Source of the DNA: Cordia subcordata
Taxonomy: Eukaryota > Streptophyta > Magnoliopsida > Boraginales > Cordiaceae
Assembly: GCA_028554755.1 (NCBI GenBank)
Contig: JAPTOF010000028.1
Span: 2,710,501 to 2,774,500, forward strand
Length of the DNA stretch: 64,000 bases
Reading direction: 5' to 3'
Shown here: positions 10,192-21,399 of the stretch, piece by piece
Position numbering within the stretch: position 1 is the first letter of the stretch
How the letters are laid out: each line of letters starts with the position of its first letter
Translations under genes and position numbers: made by a program
Notes under the pieces: model-generated
What the model saw: the letters and a program-made list of their open reading frames with translations, nothing else
Database searches by the model: none
What the model was told of the DNA's origin: nothing

Positions 10192-12840
10192 ATGATTTTT
10201 AATTTTGATAAACTTGTACTTAAGAAAGGTTATGATTTCGTTGGGAAGGGCAATCTTAATAAGAGGACGTTTAAGTTAAGTGTTAGAGCCCTTGTCCCAA
10301 ATGAATTTGTATCTGATGGGCCTTCTGGCCAAAAGAATGATAACAAAAATGTTTCTTCTGCTTACTTTCTTGAGTCTTCTAATTGGTGGCATGATAGACT
10401 AGGTAATGTGAATTTTGATTCATTACACAAACTTGTGGGTATGGGCTTAATTTCACATGTGAATTTTAATACTCTAAAAAAATGTGAAGTGTGTGAACAT
10501 CCTTTAAGTCTGTGGAAAGAACTTTAGAACCCTTAGAATTAATCCATAATGATATTTGTGATTTGAAGTTGGTGCAAACTAGAGGTGGAAAGAAGTATTT
10601 CATTAATTTAATCAACGATTGCACAAGATACTATTATGTTTATTTATCTAGATCCAAAGACAAAGCTTTGGAAGTATTTAAACAATATAAAGCTGAGGTT
10701 GAAAATCAACTTGGCAAGAAAATCAAGAGTTTAAGAACTGATAAAGAGGGAGAATATGTATACTCTTTTGAAGCATTTTGTGTTGAATAAGGGATAATTC
10801 ATCAAATGACATCCTACATTCTCCTCGATAAAATGGTGTTGCTGAATGCAAAAATCGAATTCTGAAAGAAATGATGAATGCTATGTTCATCAATCCATGA
10901 TTACCTCAAAACTTGTGGCGGGAAGCAATATTAACTACAAGTTATGGAAAGGTCGACCAACTTCCTAAAAGTACCTAAGGGTTTGGGGTTATATGGTACA
11001 AATTGGTCCAAAAATTCTGGACTGCATTTTTATTGAGTATGTGCAGAATAGTGCTGCGTATAGATTTTTTGTGCATAAATCAGAAATAACTAATATTTAT
11101 GAAAATATAATTATTGAATCTTGAAATGCAAAATTTTTTTAGATGATTTTCCCATACAAGAATGCATAAAAATCGAGTTCTTCCAAGAGAACATATGAAC
11201 ACAGTTGTACATGAAGAGACTATAGCTAAGAAAGATTTTAAACCTACACATAGGAAGCGAGTAAGGACATCTACGTCTTTTGGGCTAGATTTCATAACTT
11301 ACATATTAGAAAGTGAACCTAAGACTTTTTAGGAAGCAGTGTCTTCTCCTAAAGTGCCTTTTTGGAGAGAGCCTGTGAATAGCGAGATTGATTCCATCAT
11401 GCATAATCATACGTGGGAATTGGTAGATCTTCTTTCTAGAAATACAACTTTAGGGTGCAAATGGATTTTTAAAAGGAAGATGAAAGCAAATGGAACAATA
11501 GACAAATACAAGGCTCATCTTGTTATTAAAGGTTATAAACAAAAAGAGGGTTCTGGATTATTTTGATATTTATTCATCAGTGACAAGGATTACATCCATT
11601 AGGATGTTGATAGCCATAGTAGCTATATATGATTTAGAGATCCATCAAATGGATGTGAAAACTGTTTTCTTGAACGGAGATTTGCAAGAAGAAATCTATA
11701 TGGCACTACCCGAGGGATTTGTTGTTCTTGGCTAAGAGAAGAAGATTTGTCAACTTGTAAAATCTTTATACGGATTGAAACAAACACCAAAAAATGGCAT
11801 GAAAAGTTTGACAAATGTCATGTTATCAAATGGCTTTAAGATCAATGCGTGTGACAAATATGTCTATTGGAGGGGCACGAGTCAAGAATTTGTCATTGTT
11901 TGCCTTTATGTAGATGATATGCTTATTAGCGAGAGTGATAATAATGCTAGTACATCTACTAAGAAGATGCTATCTTGTAATTTTGAAATGAAAAACATGG
12001 GTTTGGCAAATGTAATTTTAGGTGTCAAAATTACAAGAACTTCTAATGGTTTGATTTTGTCCCAGTCTCATCATATTGAAAAGATATTGGACAAATTCAA
12101 CAAGAATAATGATGGGATAGCTAAGACACCTTTAGATGTAAATGTACATCTAAGTGAAAATATGGGAGAAGCTGTATCTCAGTTGGAGTACTCACATATT
12201 ATCGGGAGCTTGATGTATATTATGAACTATAAGGACTCGATATTACATATATGATTAACAGACTGAGTAGGTACAAGAGCAATCCAAGACAATCCTATTG
12301 GATGCTATTGCATGATTCCTGCAAAATCTGAGATATACCTTAGATGGCTACATTTCACGAGGTATCTAGCTATTTTAGAAGGTTATAGTGATGCCAATTG
12401 GATATCAGATACTAAAGACTCAAAATGCACTAGTGGATATGTCTTTACATTAGTAAGTGCAATTATATCACGGAAATCCACTAAGCAAACATGCATATCT
12501 AAGTCCACTATGGAATCTGAATTCATAACTTTGGACAAAATTGCAGAAGAGGCAGAATGGTGACGTCAATTCTTAAAGGACGTATCTTGTTGGCCAAAAC
12601 TTATGCTGACTATTAGCATATATTGTGATAGTCAGTCGGTTATAGCTAGGGCGCAAAGTAAGATCTATATGGTAAGTCTAGACATATTCGTCACAGACAT
12701 AATACCATTAAACAATTGCTCTCTAGTGGGGTTATCTCTCTTGACTATGTGAAGTCAAAGGATAACATTGCGGATCCATTTACTAAATGTGTGAAGAGAG
12801 AGCAAGTACATAAATCATCAAGAGGAATGGGTCTAAGCCT
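10192..12840 (+). pseudogene. Element E copia pol (integrase, RT, RNase H)
   Basis: Recognisable domains in order are GAG-pre-integrase (WWHDRLGNVNF near 10386), integrase (LELIHNDICDLK, RGGKKYFINLINDCTRYYYV), RT (LGCKWIFKRKMKANG, IHQMDVKTVFLNG, SLYGLKQTPK, catalytic YVDD at 11907-11918) and RNase H ([20 protein letters not shown]). The integrase core is badly decayed between 10790 and 11340, and stops occur at several points (for example 10527, 10790, 11566, 11735, 12254, 12563). It differs clearly from element B in sequence, so it is a separate family. No intact product is possible. Confidence 0.85.
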
Positions 12841-13428
12841 ATTTCTAAAGAGTCGTCATAGTTGACAACCCTACCTTATTGACAAGAGATCCCTGGATCT
12901 TGGTTCAAAGGGAAAACTGGATTATGTTGACTCTAGTAGAGCACTGTAGGGGTTAGTTCTCTCCCTATTCTTATGATGAGAAGACAGAGTAGCTTGTGAG
13001 ATATAGGTTAAGCATTTGCTTTTAATGATTCATGTAGCTTGGAATGACCAAGTGGAGTATTATAGGATACTCTTCATAATGAAATTACCTATGTGAATAA
13101 GGAGTGGGCTGGCTCCTAAGAGAATTGAGGGTTGGATTCTCTAAGAGTACTCATGAAACTGGGAGTTATACAGGGCCAAAATGAACACAACCATGGAAGT
13201 TAAATAATGTCTAGAGGGATGTTGTATGTGTACTATTATCGTGGTTTACACGACAGCTGAACAGTTCAAGGCTTTATGTCCACTGATTAGTAAGTAAATC
13301 TAATAATACTCACTAAGGAAGGTTCAAGACTAGAAGCTACCTGTCCTGATTCAATATTTTTCTAATTGAACTCTCTGTATTGTCTACATTTGCACCTTGG
13401 CCAGATAATTTTCATTCATGTGGGGGAT
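12841..13428 (+). other. Element E 3' untranslated region and purine tract
   Basis: This stretch lies between the end of RNase H and the LTR and has no convincing ORF. It ends with TCATGTGGGGGAT at about 13416-13428, a good copia polypurine tract just before TGTTAAAAAT. Confidence 0.65.
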
Positions 13429-14137
13429 TGTTAAAAATATTAATATATTTGTCTTGAGTAATGAATGAAAATAAACTTAAATTGATAAAGTGGGATTATC
13501 CCATGTCAATATTTGATTGTTATCAGTTGTGTATAAAAAATTATCTAATAATGAGTGTTTATTACTCAAAATGGTTAAGAAGCTCAAAAGTTAGAGAGCA
13601 AAAGGATTGGCTAATGAATCGTGGTTATATGTTCCAATTCAAGAATCTATGTTATGTGGGTTTTGAGTTTTTTGGATTTCCCTATGATTGTCTAGTTATG
13701 ATGGCCTTGCAGTTATTCTTTAATTCTTATTTATTACAAGTCATCTAGTTTGGCTGTGATTGGCCTATACAAGGCCTTAAGACTTGGCTTCTTATCACCG
13801 GAGCAAGTAGTACTCTAAGAAATATAATAGCATAAGTTTCGTATTTAGTCTTCTTAGCATTTCGATCGAGAAAGTTTGGCCTGTTTAGTTTGAAAGTTCT
13901 CGTAGTTTGAAGTGCTTCTACAACGGGGAGAAGATTGTTCTATCCTGGAAGGGTTATACTAACATGCCATCAGCACCATAGCGAAGCGTTAAATCCTTAA
14001 GAACATTGAATCAAATTCAGGTCTCAATCTTATTGGTTTGGTTTTTATCATTATCAATATATATATGTCATTATTTCATTCTTATAATCACTTTCTTGTG
14101 TTTCTCTATCTCATTTCTCATTTTTTCTAATTCTAAC
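13429..14137 (+). repeat. 3' LTR of copia element E (end approximate)
   Basis: It begins TGTTAAAAATATTAAT directly after the purine tract. The likely end is near TTCTAAC at about 14137, giving roughly 700 bp. No second copy exists in the window to fix the end. Confidence 0.55.
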
Positions 14138-15171
14138 GTGCGAGTTTTACGATATTACTTTATGTGCAACTACTATTACTACTACTACTATTATTATTAT
14201 TATTATTATTTATTTAAGAATAAATTTTACATTTATTCATTCCAAAAGAAGCAAGTATAAAATGCATGTTATTAGCATAGTACGAACCTTTTAGGATTGA
14301 GACACTGGAAGCGAGACAACTCTGAGATGGAGTTGTAAGCACCGTTTTCTGAAAATTTACCACGCAGAGCGTTTGAGTCAAGTTGATACATCGAGAAAGG
14401 AAAATCCTGCCAATGCACAAAATTCTTGTGAACATGTGTAATGAAAACTCGGGCATTAAATAGATGTTACAAGTAAAGAAGGTCTACATATACATACACC
14501 ACTTTAGAAAGAAGTATATTGCTCAAACCTTTTCCTGAACTTGGTAAACCATATTCTAATGTATTATTTGATTCTAGAATCGTTTCACTTCTTACTCGAC
14601 TACGAATCTATGCTTAAATTACTATATGTTAGACTGTACTATTTCACAATCTGAATGCCTCGATTTGATATTTCTATTACACGCAATAAATAAAACTAAG
14701 AGAAAAAGAGAGAGAATTCTAGTGGAGGAACAAATATGTTCTTCTTATGCACTTATGTGAAAGAATCCTCCCATTTTCTTATAAATCTATATATATATAT
14801 ATAGGATCTGGGAAGGAAAAGTTATAAAACTACTTAAAATAATTTCATTTAATGCGTTGATGGGTTCCATATAGAGAGATCCAACACAAATATCCAATGC
14901 TACTAACATACTTCAATAGTCTCTTTATCTAGAAATTTTTTTATATTGGTTCAATCTACAAGTACTTGGAAAATACTTCCATTTTGATACGAAAATGAGT
15001 GCTAGTTCTTGATAAATTCTCTATTCATTCTCAACGTTTTGATAGAAGAAGCTAATTTAAATGTATCTCAAATGTCTTTAATTTTGTTTTGGAATCTATT
15101 GCAAAATGTCTCTTTATCTCGATCTTTTTAAACCCCCTTCTTTTTTCTTTTTAAATGGAGGTCAGGGCCAC
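14138..15171. other. Stretch with no firm gene; microsatellite and possible exon
   Basis: AT-rich sequence. It contains a trinucleotide run (ACT then TAT units) at about 14168-14213 and an (AT)n run near 14790. A minus-strand open stretch at 14272-14406 follows an AG acceptor-like site and ends in TAA after 44 codons (DFPFSMYQLDSN at its start). It could be a last exon, but I do not recognise it. Confidence 0.4.
14168..14213. repeat. Trinucleotide microsatellite (ACT/TAT)
   Basis: Tandem ACT units grade into TAT units over about 45 bases next to the end of copia LTR E. Confidence 0.85.
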
Positions 15172-15615
15172 CTAAGCAGCAAATCTTCTTGCACAAGTTA
15201 CCCCTCTCTTATCCTTAACTGACAAGCTAAGACCATGGTTCGCTAACCAATCAGTACATCTGTTGGCTTTTTTGTGTAGATGCGTGATTTTGAAACCTGT
15301 TCTATAGCCAAGGATACAACAACAGTCTTCTAGTAGGGGTCTAAAAGGGCTCATACTCAGTAGAGGCCCATTAATCAAATTAAGAGCAACCTTAGAGTCT
15401 ATCTCAATTGTGAGTTCCTATAAATCTAAAACTTCTACCAGGCACAACTCTTCTTATAAAGCTATAGTCTCAGATCTCCCTATGTGCGTCATTCCAAGGT
15501 TCACTGAAAAACCCGTCTTCTAGTCTCCTAGTTCAGCATGGAAATCCCTCTAGCTCTGGCTAGCCTCAGGTTGCCTTTAGAGCAGCCATCCACATTCAGT
15601 TTCCATCCTTGCACT

Positions 15616-16263
15616 TATTGGCAGAGCTACTTGTACTTGAGAGGGGGCTAAGGCACCCCCTAAAATTTTTAGGAAAAGAAATTACTATAGCAAAGTTAAT
15701 ATAAAAAATTTTTAAACATAAAAATTGGCTCCCCCTGAAATTTATTATTGGCACATATTGAACTAAGTCAACATGTGTGAGGTTCAAGCTTTTTAATTTC
15801 TTTATGTTTTAAAATTAATATAGAATATTTAAAAAATTAATTTTGAGAAATAATTTTTTTAGATCTAATGCAATAAAGATGTAAAATAATACACAAAACT
15901 ATTCAAATAATCTTGAACTGAGATTAACTTAGAAGATCTACCACTAACTTCTAGTTACGTCATAAAATTTTATAGAGATATATGTATTTAATAGTATAAA
16001 GAATAAGTTGATTATTTAACAATTTTAAAATATAAAAAAACATGTTATTAAATGCTATAAAAATAAAATATATTATATATATAATTATTTTAGTTATTTA
16101 TTTATCTCATTTTATATTAAAATATTATTTATGTAGTAATATAATACAATTTTTATTATGAATTTTTTATTGTATATTTTTATAATAATTTTTTTTACAA
16201 TTTATATAAAAATACACATAAATGAGGGCACCCGCTGACCTCTGGGTCTTGACTCTGCCCCTA
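15616..16263. mobile_element. hAT-like non-autonomous DNA transposon
   Basis: About 648 bp with terminal inverted repeats: left TATTGGCAGAGCTACTTG, right end reading inward TAGGGGCAGAGTCAAG. Flanks are an 8-bp direct repeat with one mismatch, CTTGCACT (15608-15615) and CTCGCACT (16264-16271). It splits the LINE RNase H domain just upstream of WKLNVDGC. The interior is very AT-rich with no transposase ORF. Confidence 0.7.
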
Positions 16264-16534
16264 CTCGCACTGGCTTGGTCCATCTAATCTGTCTACTGAG
16301 CCACCCCCTTGAATCTCTAACAAATTGATCTCTCTAAGCCTTTGCAATCTTCTTTGCTTGAGAAGTAATGCACAACACCAGTCCCAACATTATCACTATC
16401 CTAGCCATTAAAGATTTTATTATTTCGCCATTTCCAAAAACTCCAAATTGCAATTGCAAATAAGATATTCCAATCAACTCCAAAACAGTTTACTGTAGAT
16501 TTCACATTACTCGAGATCCACTACTCCCCACGGG

Positions 16535-17337
16535 TAGTGATGTCAATGGGGCGGGGTAGGAGTGGGGTTCACAAACCCTTACTCCGCACCTAGTATTTTT
16601 CCACCTGCCTCTACCCCGCCCCTATACTTGTACCGGGGTTTTCTTTGGACTACCATCCCCATCCCTATCGGTGTTTTTTACACCGCGCCTCTACCTACGG
16701 GGCACCTATCAACAAAAGTCAAAGGGTTGATAGCATCGGGACAAAACACCTACTTGTTAAGCCCCTATCTGTCAAGTGAAATCTCTACTTTTTAATTAGA
16801 TAAAAATAAATAAAAACAACATAAATCATACACCAAACCTTAACACATCAAATTCAAACTCTACTACTTAAAATTTAACATAATTTTACAATAATAACAT
16901 ATTAAATCCAAACTTATTCCAAATCATAATTATTAAACCTAACATATAATATACATACATACATATATATATATATGTATGTATATGTATATATATATAC
17001 ATGTATGTATGTATATGTATATATATATATGTATGTATGTATATATATATGTATGTATGTATATGCATATGTATCTATTTATATGTATATATATATGTAT
17101 GTATGTATATGTATATGTATCTATATCTATATATACATATAAATAGATATATATACATATACATACATAAATATATATATACATATATATATGAATATGT
17201 ATCTATATATATATATGTATATATATACCGGGGTGGGGCGGGGTCGGCGCCCCGAGTGTTTTTTTGCAATAACCTCGCCCCTACCTCGCTGGTGCCCCTG
17301 CGGGGCGGGGTGCAGTGTGGTACCATTGACATCCCTA
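16535..17337. mobile_element. hAT-like non-autonomous DNA transposon with microsatellite core
   Basis: About 803 bp. The inverted ends are TAGTGATGTCAATGG (left) and, read inward from the right, TAGGGATGTCAATGG. The flanks CCCACGGG (16527-16534) and TCCACGGG (17338-17345) make an 8-bp target duplication with one mismatch. Subterminal regions are GC-rich (GGGGCGGGG) while the middle is a long TATG/TA repeat. Ends of this form (GGGATGTCAATGGGGCGGG) are common in plant genomes. No transposase is present; open frames here are artefacts of the repeat. Confidence 0.8.
16945..17230. repeat. TA/TATG/CATA microsatellite block
   Basis: Nearly 290 bases of mixed TA, TATG and CATA units inside the hAT-like element. 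Long open frames in several phases here encode only Tyr/Ile/Met/His/Thr strings and are not genes. Confidence 0.95.
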
Positions 17338-17918
17338 TCCACGGGTAAAGGAAAAGACTGTCCTTCATGTCATGTTGCAAAAGTCTTTCCTAAACACTTT
17401 TCAAACAAAGGAAAATCTTAGAATATGATCAACATCTTCCCTAGAGCCAAAGAACACACTCCTAACTCTGAACAATATTCCTGGCTACCAATTGACAATT
17501 GGAAGCCACCTTCTTCTAACAGGCCTGCCATAAGATGAGAACATTTTTATCTTTTGAGGGCACCAAAACTTTTATAAGGCCTCCTATGACAAGGTAGAAG
17601 GGGGGCAATCATCAACTAAAACTTCAAAGGCTGAAGCAACTGTGAAGTTACCTTTAGGGTTAAGAGCCCAGTGGACAAAATCTTCTCTTTGTAGTCATTC
17701 CAGATTTTAATGTTGGTTATCTTATGTAGCATATATCTGGGAAGCTTAGCTTGAAACTTGACCCATTCCCACAATCCATCAGTGTTGGAAACGCAAAAAC
17801 TGGTCAATCATTCACCTCTTCAAGAATCTCGTCAATTGCAATATTAATAAGTGGGCAACTCCCGACCAAACAATCCAACCAAAACCTGACCTTGGCCTCA
17901 TTACAAACAAGCCATTTA

Positions 17919-18679
17919 GAGCCAATTTGGTTTTTTATTTTGGAGAGCCAAATTAGTTTTTGCAACCTAGAAGTCAGTTCTGAAAAAATGAGGGTGTTTG
18001 GCTTTTCATTTTAAAAGTTGATTTGAACAAAAAGTCAACAAAGTTTTGGTCCCAAATGGAGAAGTTAAAACTTTTTACTTCTCCTTTTATAGTTTGCATG
18101 AAGGAGTTTCCAAACACTTACAAAAATGTTCTCCTTGTTCTAATTATTAATATTTCTTGAATTATAATTATAATTAAAAATAAATATAATATAATAATTA
18201 AAGATAGAAAATAAACTTAAAAGTTTAAATTTAATAAAGATAAAATAATAAAAATTAATAAAATGTATAATAAATAATTAAATCAATTTAATAATAAATA
18301 ATCATTAATTTTAATAACAAATAAAATTAAGAAACTATATTTTATTCAATACTTACTAAAAAATTATTATTACTTAACTGTAATTTCTTTAAAAATTGTT
18401 CAAACAAGTTAAAATATAATCAAAATAAAAGAAGTATACTATATAGACCAAATAAGAGCTTGTTATTAAAAGTGTCAGAATGCCTCTTTTGGTAATTTAA
18501 ACAACCAACCATTATTTTTAAATGTACAACCAAACATCCTTTCACTTAATAAAATTCTGTATCACATAAAAATAACCAAACATATTTATGTTTTTACCAA
18601 AAGTCATTTTAGCCATAAATTTATTTCTAAAATGCCTATCTACAAAATGGTGTTTTTAAACTGAAAGCCAAACTAGCTC
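17919..18679. mobile_element. Tourist/PIF-Harbinger-like MITE
   Basis: About 761 bp, flanked by TTA (17916-17918) and TTA (18680-18682). Its ends are inverted repeats: GAGCCAATTTGG and, inward from the right, GAGCTAGTTTGG. TTA duplications and ends starting with G fit the PIF/Harbinger (Tourist) group. Removing the element and one TTA rejoins the LINE frame as GRDLSSKGIKWLVCN with no base gained or lost, which supports the boundaries. The interior is AT-rich and non-coding. Confidence 0.82.
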
Positions 18680-19068
18680 TTAATACCCTTGCTCGAGAGA
18701 TCTCGTCCCTTCAGGATATTGCAACATAGAGAATCGCTTGTTTTGGCTTTGTAAGTGAGAAAGTTATCCCCAAACTACTTCTCTTTGAATACCTTTACCC
18801 AAAGAAGCTCTGGTTCATTATGGATGATCCAACCCAGTTTGGCAAGCATAGCCAAGTTGATCTTCCTGGCCTATTTAAAACCCCCCTTCTAATAGGATTT
18901 GTTTTTCGGGGAGTCATCCAATCTAGTTGTTAAACTATTGCCTAGTTCCCTATTTACCAAGTTGAAGCTTAAACATTAACTAGAGTATATAAAAAATACA
19001 ACGAGTTAAGAAAATACAATTTCTACTCAATGCAGTACTATATATACTAGAAATACTATTATAGATTA

Positions 19069-19752
19069 AGGTAAAACGCGAGTTACTTCCATGTAATTTG
19101 TAAAGTAGCTAATCATCCCCTTTTGGGTTAAAATACACCACATTACCTCCCCTGTGTTTTTTAAAAAATGACACATAATCCCTAACTTTAACTTTTTGCA
19201 TCTAATGTAATGGAGAGTGTATTATACTCTACTTTACTGCATGTGTAGATGTCAAATTTGTACTTTGCTGAACTTTTTTTTTAGCAAAGCACCATTACTG
19301 AGTGTTATAGCATCTATCTTCATTTTATAAAATCAAAAAGCTAAAAATTTAAAAATTTAAATTTAAAACATACAAAAATAAAAAATTAAAAATAAAATTA
19401 AAAATTTAGATATAAAATAAATTTTAAAAATTAAAAATAAAAAATTTAAAAAAATTTAAAAATTTTAAAATTAATTTAAAAATTTTAAAAATTTTAAAAT
19501 TAGAAAATTCTTACTTTCAAAAATATTAAAATTAGTTTTATTCTTTTTTTAAAGTAAAAAATAATATTAAGTGGGTTTTCTAAGGGCAATTTGGTCCTTT
19601 AAATGTCTTATTCAATAGTGTTCATATGTTAACAGAGATAGGGAGATTGTGCCACTTTTTAAAAAGCACAAGGGATAATGTGGTGTGTATTAAACCACAC
19701 TGGGGTAATCAACTACTTATACAAACCACGGGGGATAACGTGCATTTTACCC
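19069..19752. mobile_element. Mutator-like MITE with long terminal inverted repeats
   Basis: About 684 bp. The first 100 or so bases (AGGTAAAACGCGAGTTAC...) pair with the last 100 read inward (GGGTAAAATGCACGTTAT...), a long but imperfect TIR. Both sides carry the 10-bp repeat TTATAGATTA (19059-19068 and 19753-19762). Long TIRs and a 9-11-bp duplication are typical of Mutator-like elements. The interior is an A/T-rich run (AAAATTTAAAAA) with no transposase. Confidence 0.82.
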
Positions 19753-19762
19753 TTATAGATTA

Positions 19763-21155
19763 TAATATAGCGACAGAAACACCATAAAAAAATGTAGTTT
19801 TTTTTGCTAGGTAGATACATTTATATGTCAAATAAAAATTTTGGTAGGAGATTATTATGATGATTAAGAATATATTACATATGCTCCCATGCAAGCAATA
19901 TGAAATTAGACAACTTCAAAAATAAATATATGATTCTCTTGGACCAACTATCAAAAAGTTAATTACAAATGGCCCCCTTATTGTCACACTTTTCTAAATT
20001 GCTCCTCATTGTTTTATAATATTTAAATTAATCCTCAAAATATTTTAAAGATCATCAAATTAGTTACTACTGCTTCGATACATTCATATTAGTCTTAAAT
20101 GTTTTATACAAATAGTTACATTAGTTCCCTATTGTATGGAAAATATTCATATTGATACTTAGTATTTTACAAACTTGTTCGTGTAGTGTTTTAATTAGTG
20201 TTTTAAAATTTTTGCAGTTCTTTTTTAGGCTTGTTTCATAAAGGTTCATTTGGTAGAATCAAATGCCCTTAGTTTTTGCATTTGCATATAGATTTGGTCT
20301 AGATGAATTTTTGAACATAGAAGGGCTTGCCCCATTCCATCCTTCCATCCTTAGGGATAGACGGAGTGTTAGGCGTTAAGTCCCCCTTCTCTTTTTTATA
20401 TACCTTTTGGTTGAGATTGGATTAAAAAATTGGGGATAAGTACCTTCCCTTTTACCCCAAAAAGAGGAAAAAAAGACTAATTTTAATAAATTTGTAAAAT
20501 ATTAAGAAAGAAAATGATATTTTTAAAATGATATTTTTCAAATAATAGGGCTAATTTTACTATCATTATGAACATTGAGGATTAATAATTAATATTTTAG
20601 AACAATGAGAATTAATATGACATATTTTATTGATGTATTGAAGAATAATTTGAAAATTTAAAAATAATAAGGACCAACTTAAAAGATATGATAATAATAA
20701 ATACTTGTGATGAAATTAACCCTTTATTAAAACATTGACGAATTTTGTTCATCATATTAAAAAAGAAGCAACAGAGAGAAACTTCAAGCTACAGTTGTTT
20801 GTAGCATGTGAAAGTTTCACTTGTCAGATGCGCGTAACTATTAAAGTTGTGTTACTTACCTCCAGCTGGCTTATTAGAGACGGTAAATATTGCTCTTTAC
20901 CCCAAAATGATGTATTTTCATTATTCTTTCCTTGCAGGAGAAAAGGTCCACCTTTTAATAAGAATTAGGTTGCTACCAATGCATAAAAAATTTATGAAGA
21001 CCCTAAACGTGATTTAATGGGGCTTGTTTCTTCTCATATTATATTAATACGAGAAAAATCCTGCACATAATATTAATTCATTTATTAAGTTATATAAATC
21101 AATTTGGATAATTCATCACTTTTACATTACTTTTATGATTATATTTATTATAAAA
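19763..21155. other. AT-rich flank with a possible MITE and exon-like stretch
   Basis: At about 19960-20730 the ends resemble each other in inverted form (AGTTAATTACAAATGGCCCC at left; the right end read inward starts GGGTTAATTTCATCAC), suggesting another old TIR element, with no duplication I can confirm. On the minus strand, about 20950-20869, an exon-like stretch ends QYLPSLISQLE before a good GTAAGT donor. It could be an extra 3' exon of the MADS gene, but its phase does not match the preceding exon. Confidence 0.4.
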
Positions 21156-21399
21156 TTAAAAATTTAAATCCATACTAAAATTGTACAAGTGTAGAAGTAT
21201 TACCTCGAGAGTAATGTGATTCAAAGGGTTATGAGGTTCAGGAATTGACATTACTTCGGATTGACACAATAGTGGGGAACCTATGATGTGACTGCTGGGG
21301 ATATTATTACTACCGAAGGTGTTATTGCCTTGATCAGCATCCGAAACCTTTTTGGCTTGACCAATTATATCTTGGAAAATACTCTCGCGAACTTTAGCA
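21156..21399 (-). CDS. MADS gene last recognised exon
   Basis: It follows TTTGCAG and completes the split codon of the previous exon as Ser, then reads AKVRESIFQDIIGQAKKV and a Ser/Asn-rich tail, stopping at 21156. A possible donor (GAG then GTAATACT) lies at 21203, so the gene may continue to another exon further left. The tail shows no domain I recognise; C regions of MADS proteins are variable. Confidence 0.5.

Larger units (their letters stand above)
10134..14137 (+). mobile_element. Ty1/copia element E, 3' part
   Basis: A second, different copia element: GAG-pre-integrase, integrase, RT and RNase H remnants, an untranslated stretch, a purine tract (TGTGGGGGA) and an LTR from 13429. The 5' part is missing and is expected left of the window, beyond B and A. 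The right end is approximate. Confidence 0.75.
15172..18960 (-). pseudogene. L1-like LINE fragment, RT end to RNase H, minus strand
   Basis: Reading the minus strand from about 18930 to 15172 gives pieces of a plant LINE ORF2 in the right order. The region after RT comes first (KINLAMLAKLGW, GRDLSSKGIKWLV, KVRFWLDCLVGSCPL), then a zinc-finger-RVT-like end (REDVDHILR near 17430), a WNILFAIAIWSFWKWRNN segment near 16450, and an RNase H domain (WKLNVDGCSKG near 15600; KKANRCTDWLANHG near 15265). This is the usual C-terminal layout of plant L1-type elements. It has stops and frameshifts and lacks endonuclease and RT catalytic parts. Three DNA transposons interrupt it; removing the Tourist-like one restores a continuous frame across its insertion point. 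Confidence 0.8.

Noticed and set aside
16886..17380. Several overlapping long ORFs on both strands
   Set aside because: They are translations of a TA/TATG microsatellite (strings of Tyr, Ile, His, Met) in a MITE, not genes.
20735..20968. Plus-strand ORF of 77 codons
   Set aside because: No recognisable product; the minus strand here has a better exon-like reading with a GTAAGT donor.
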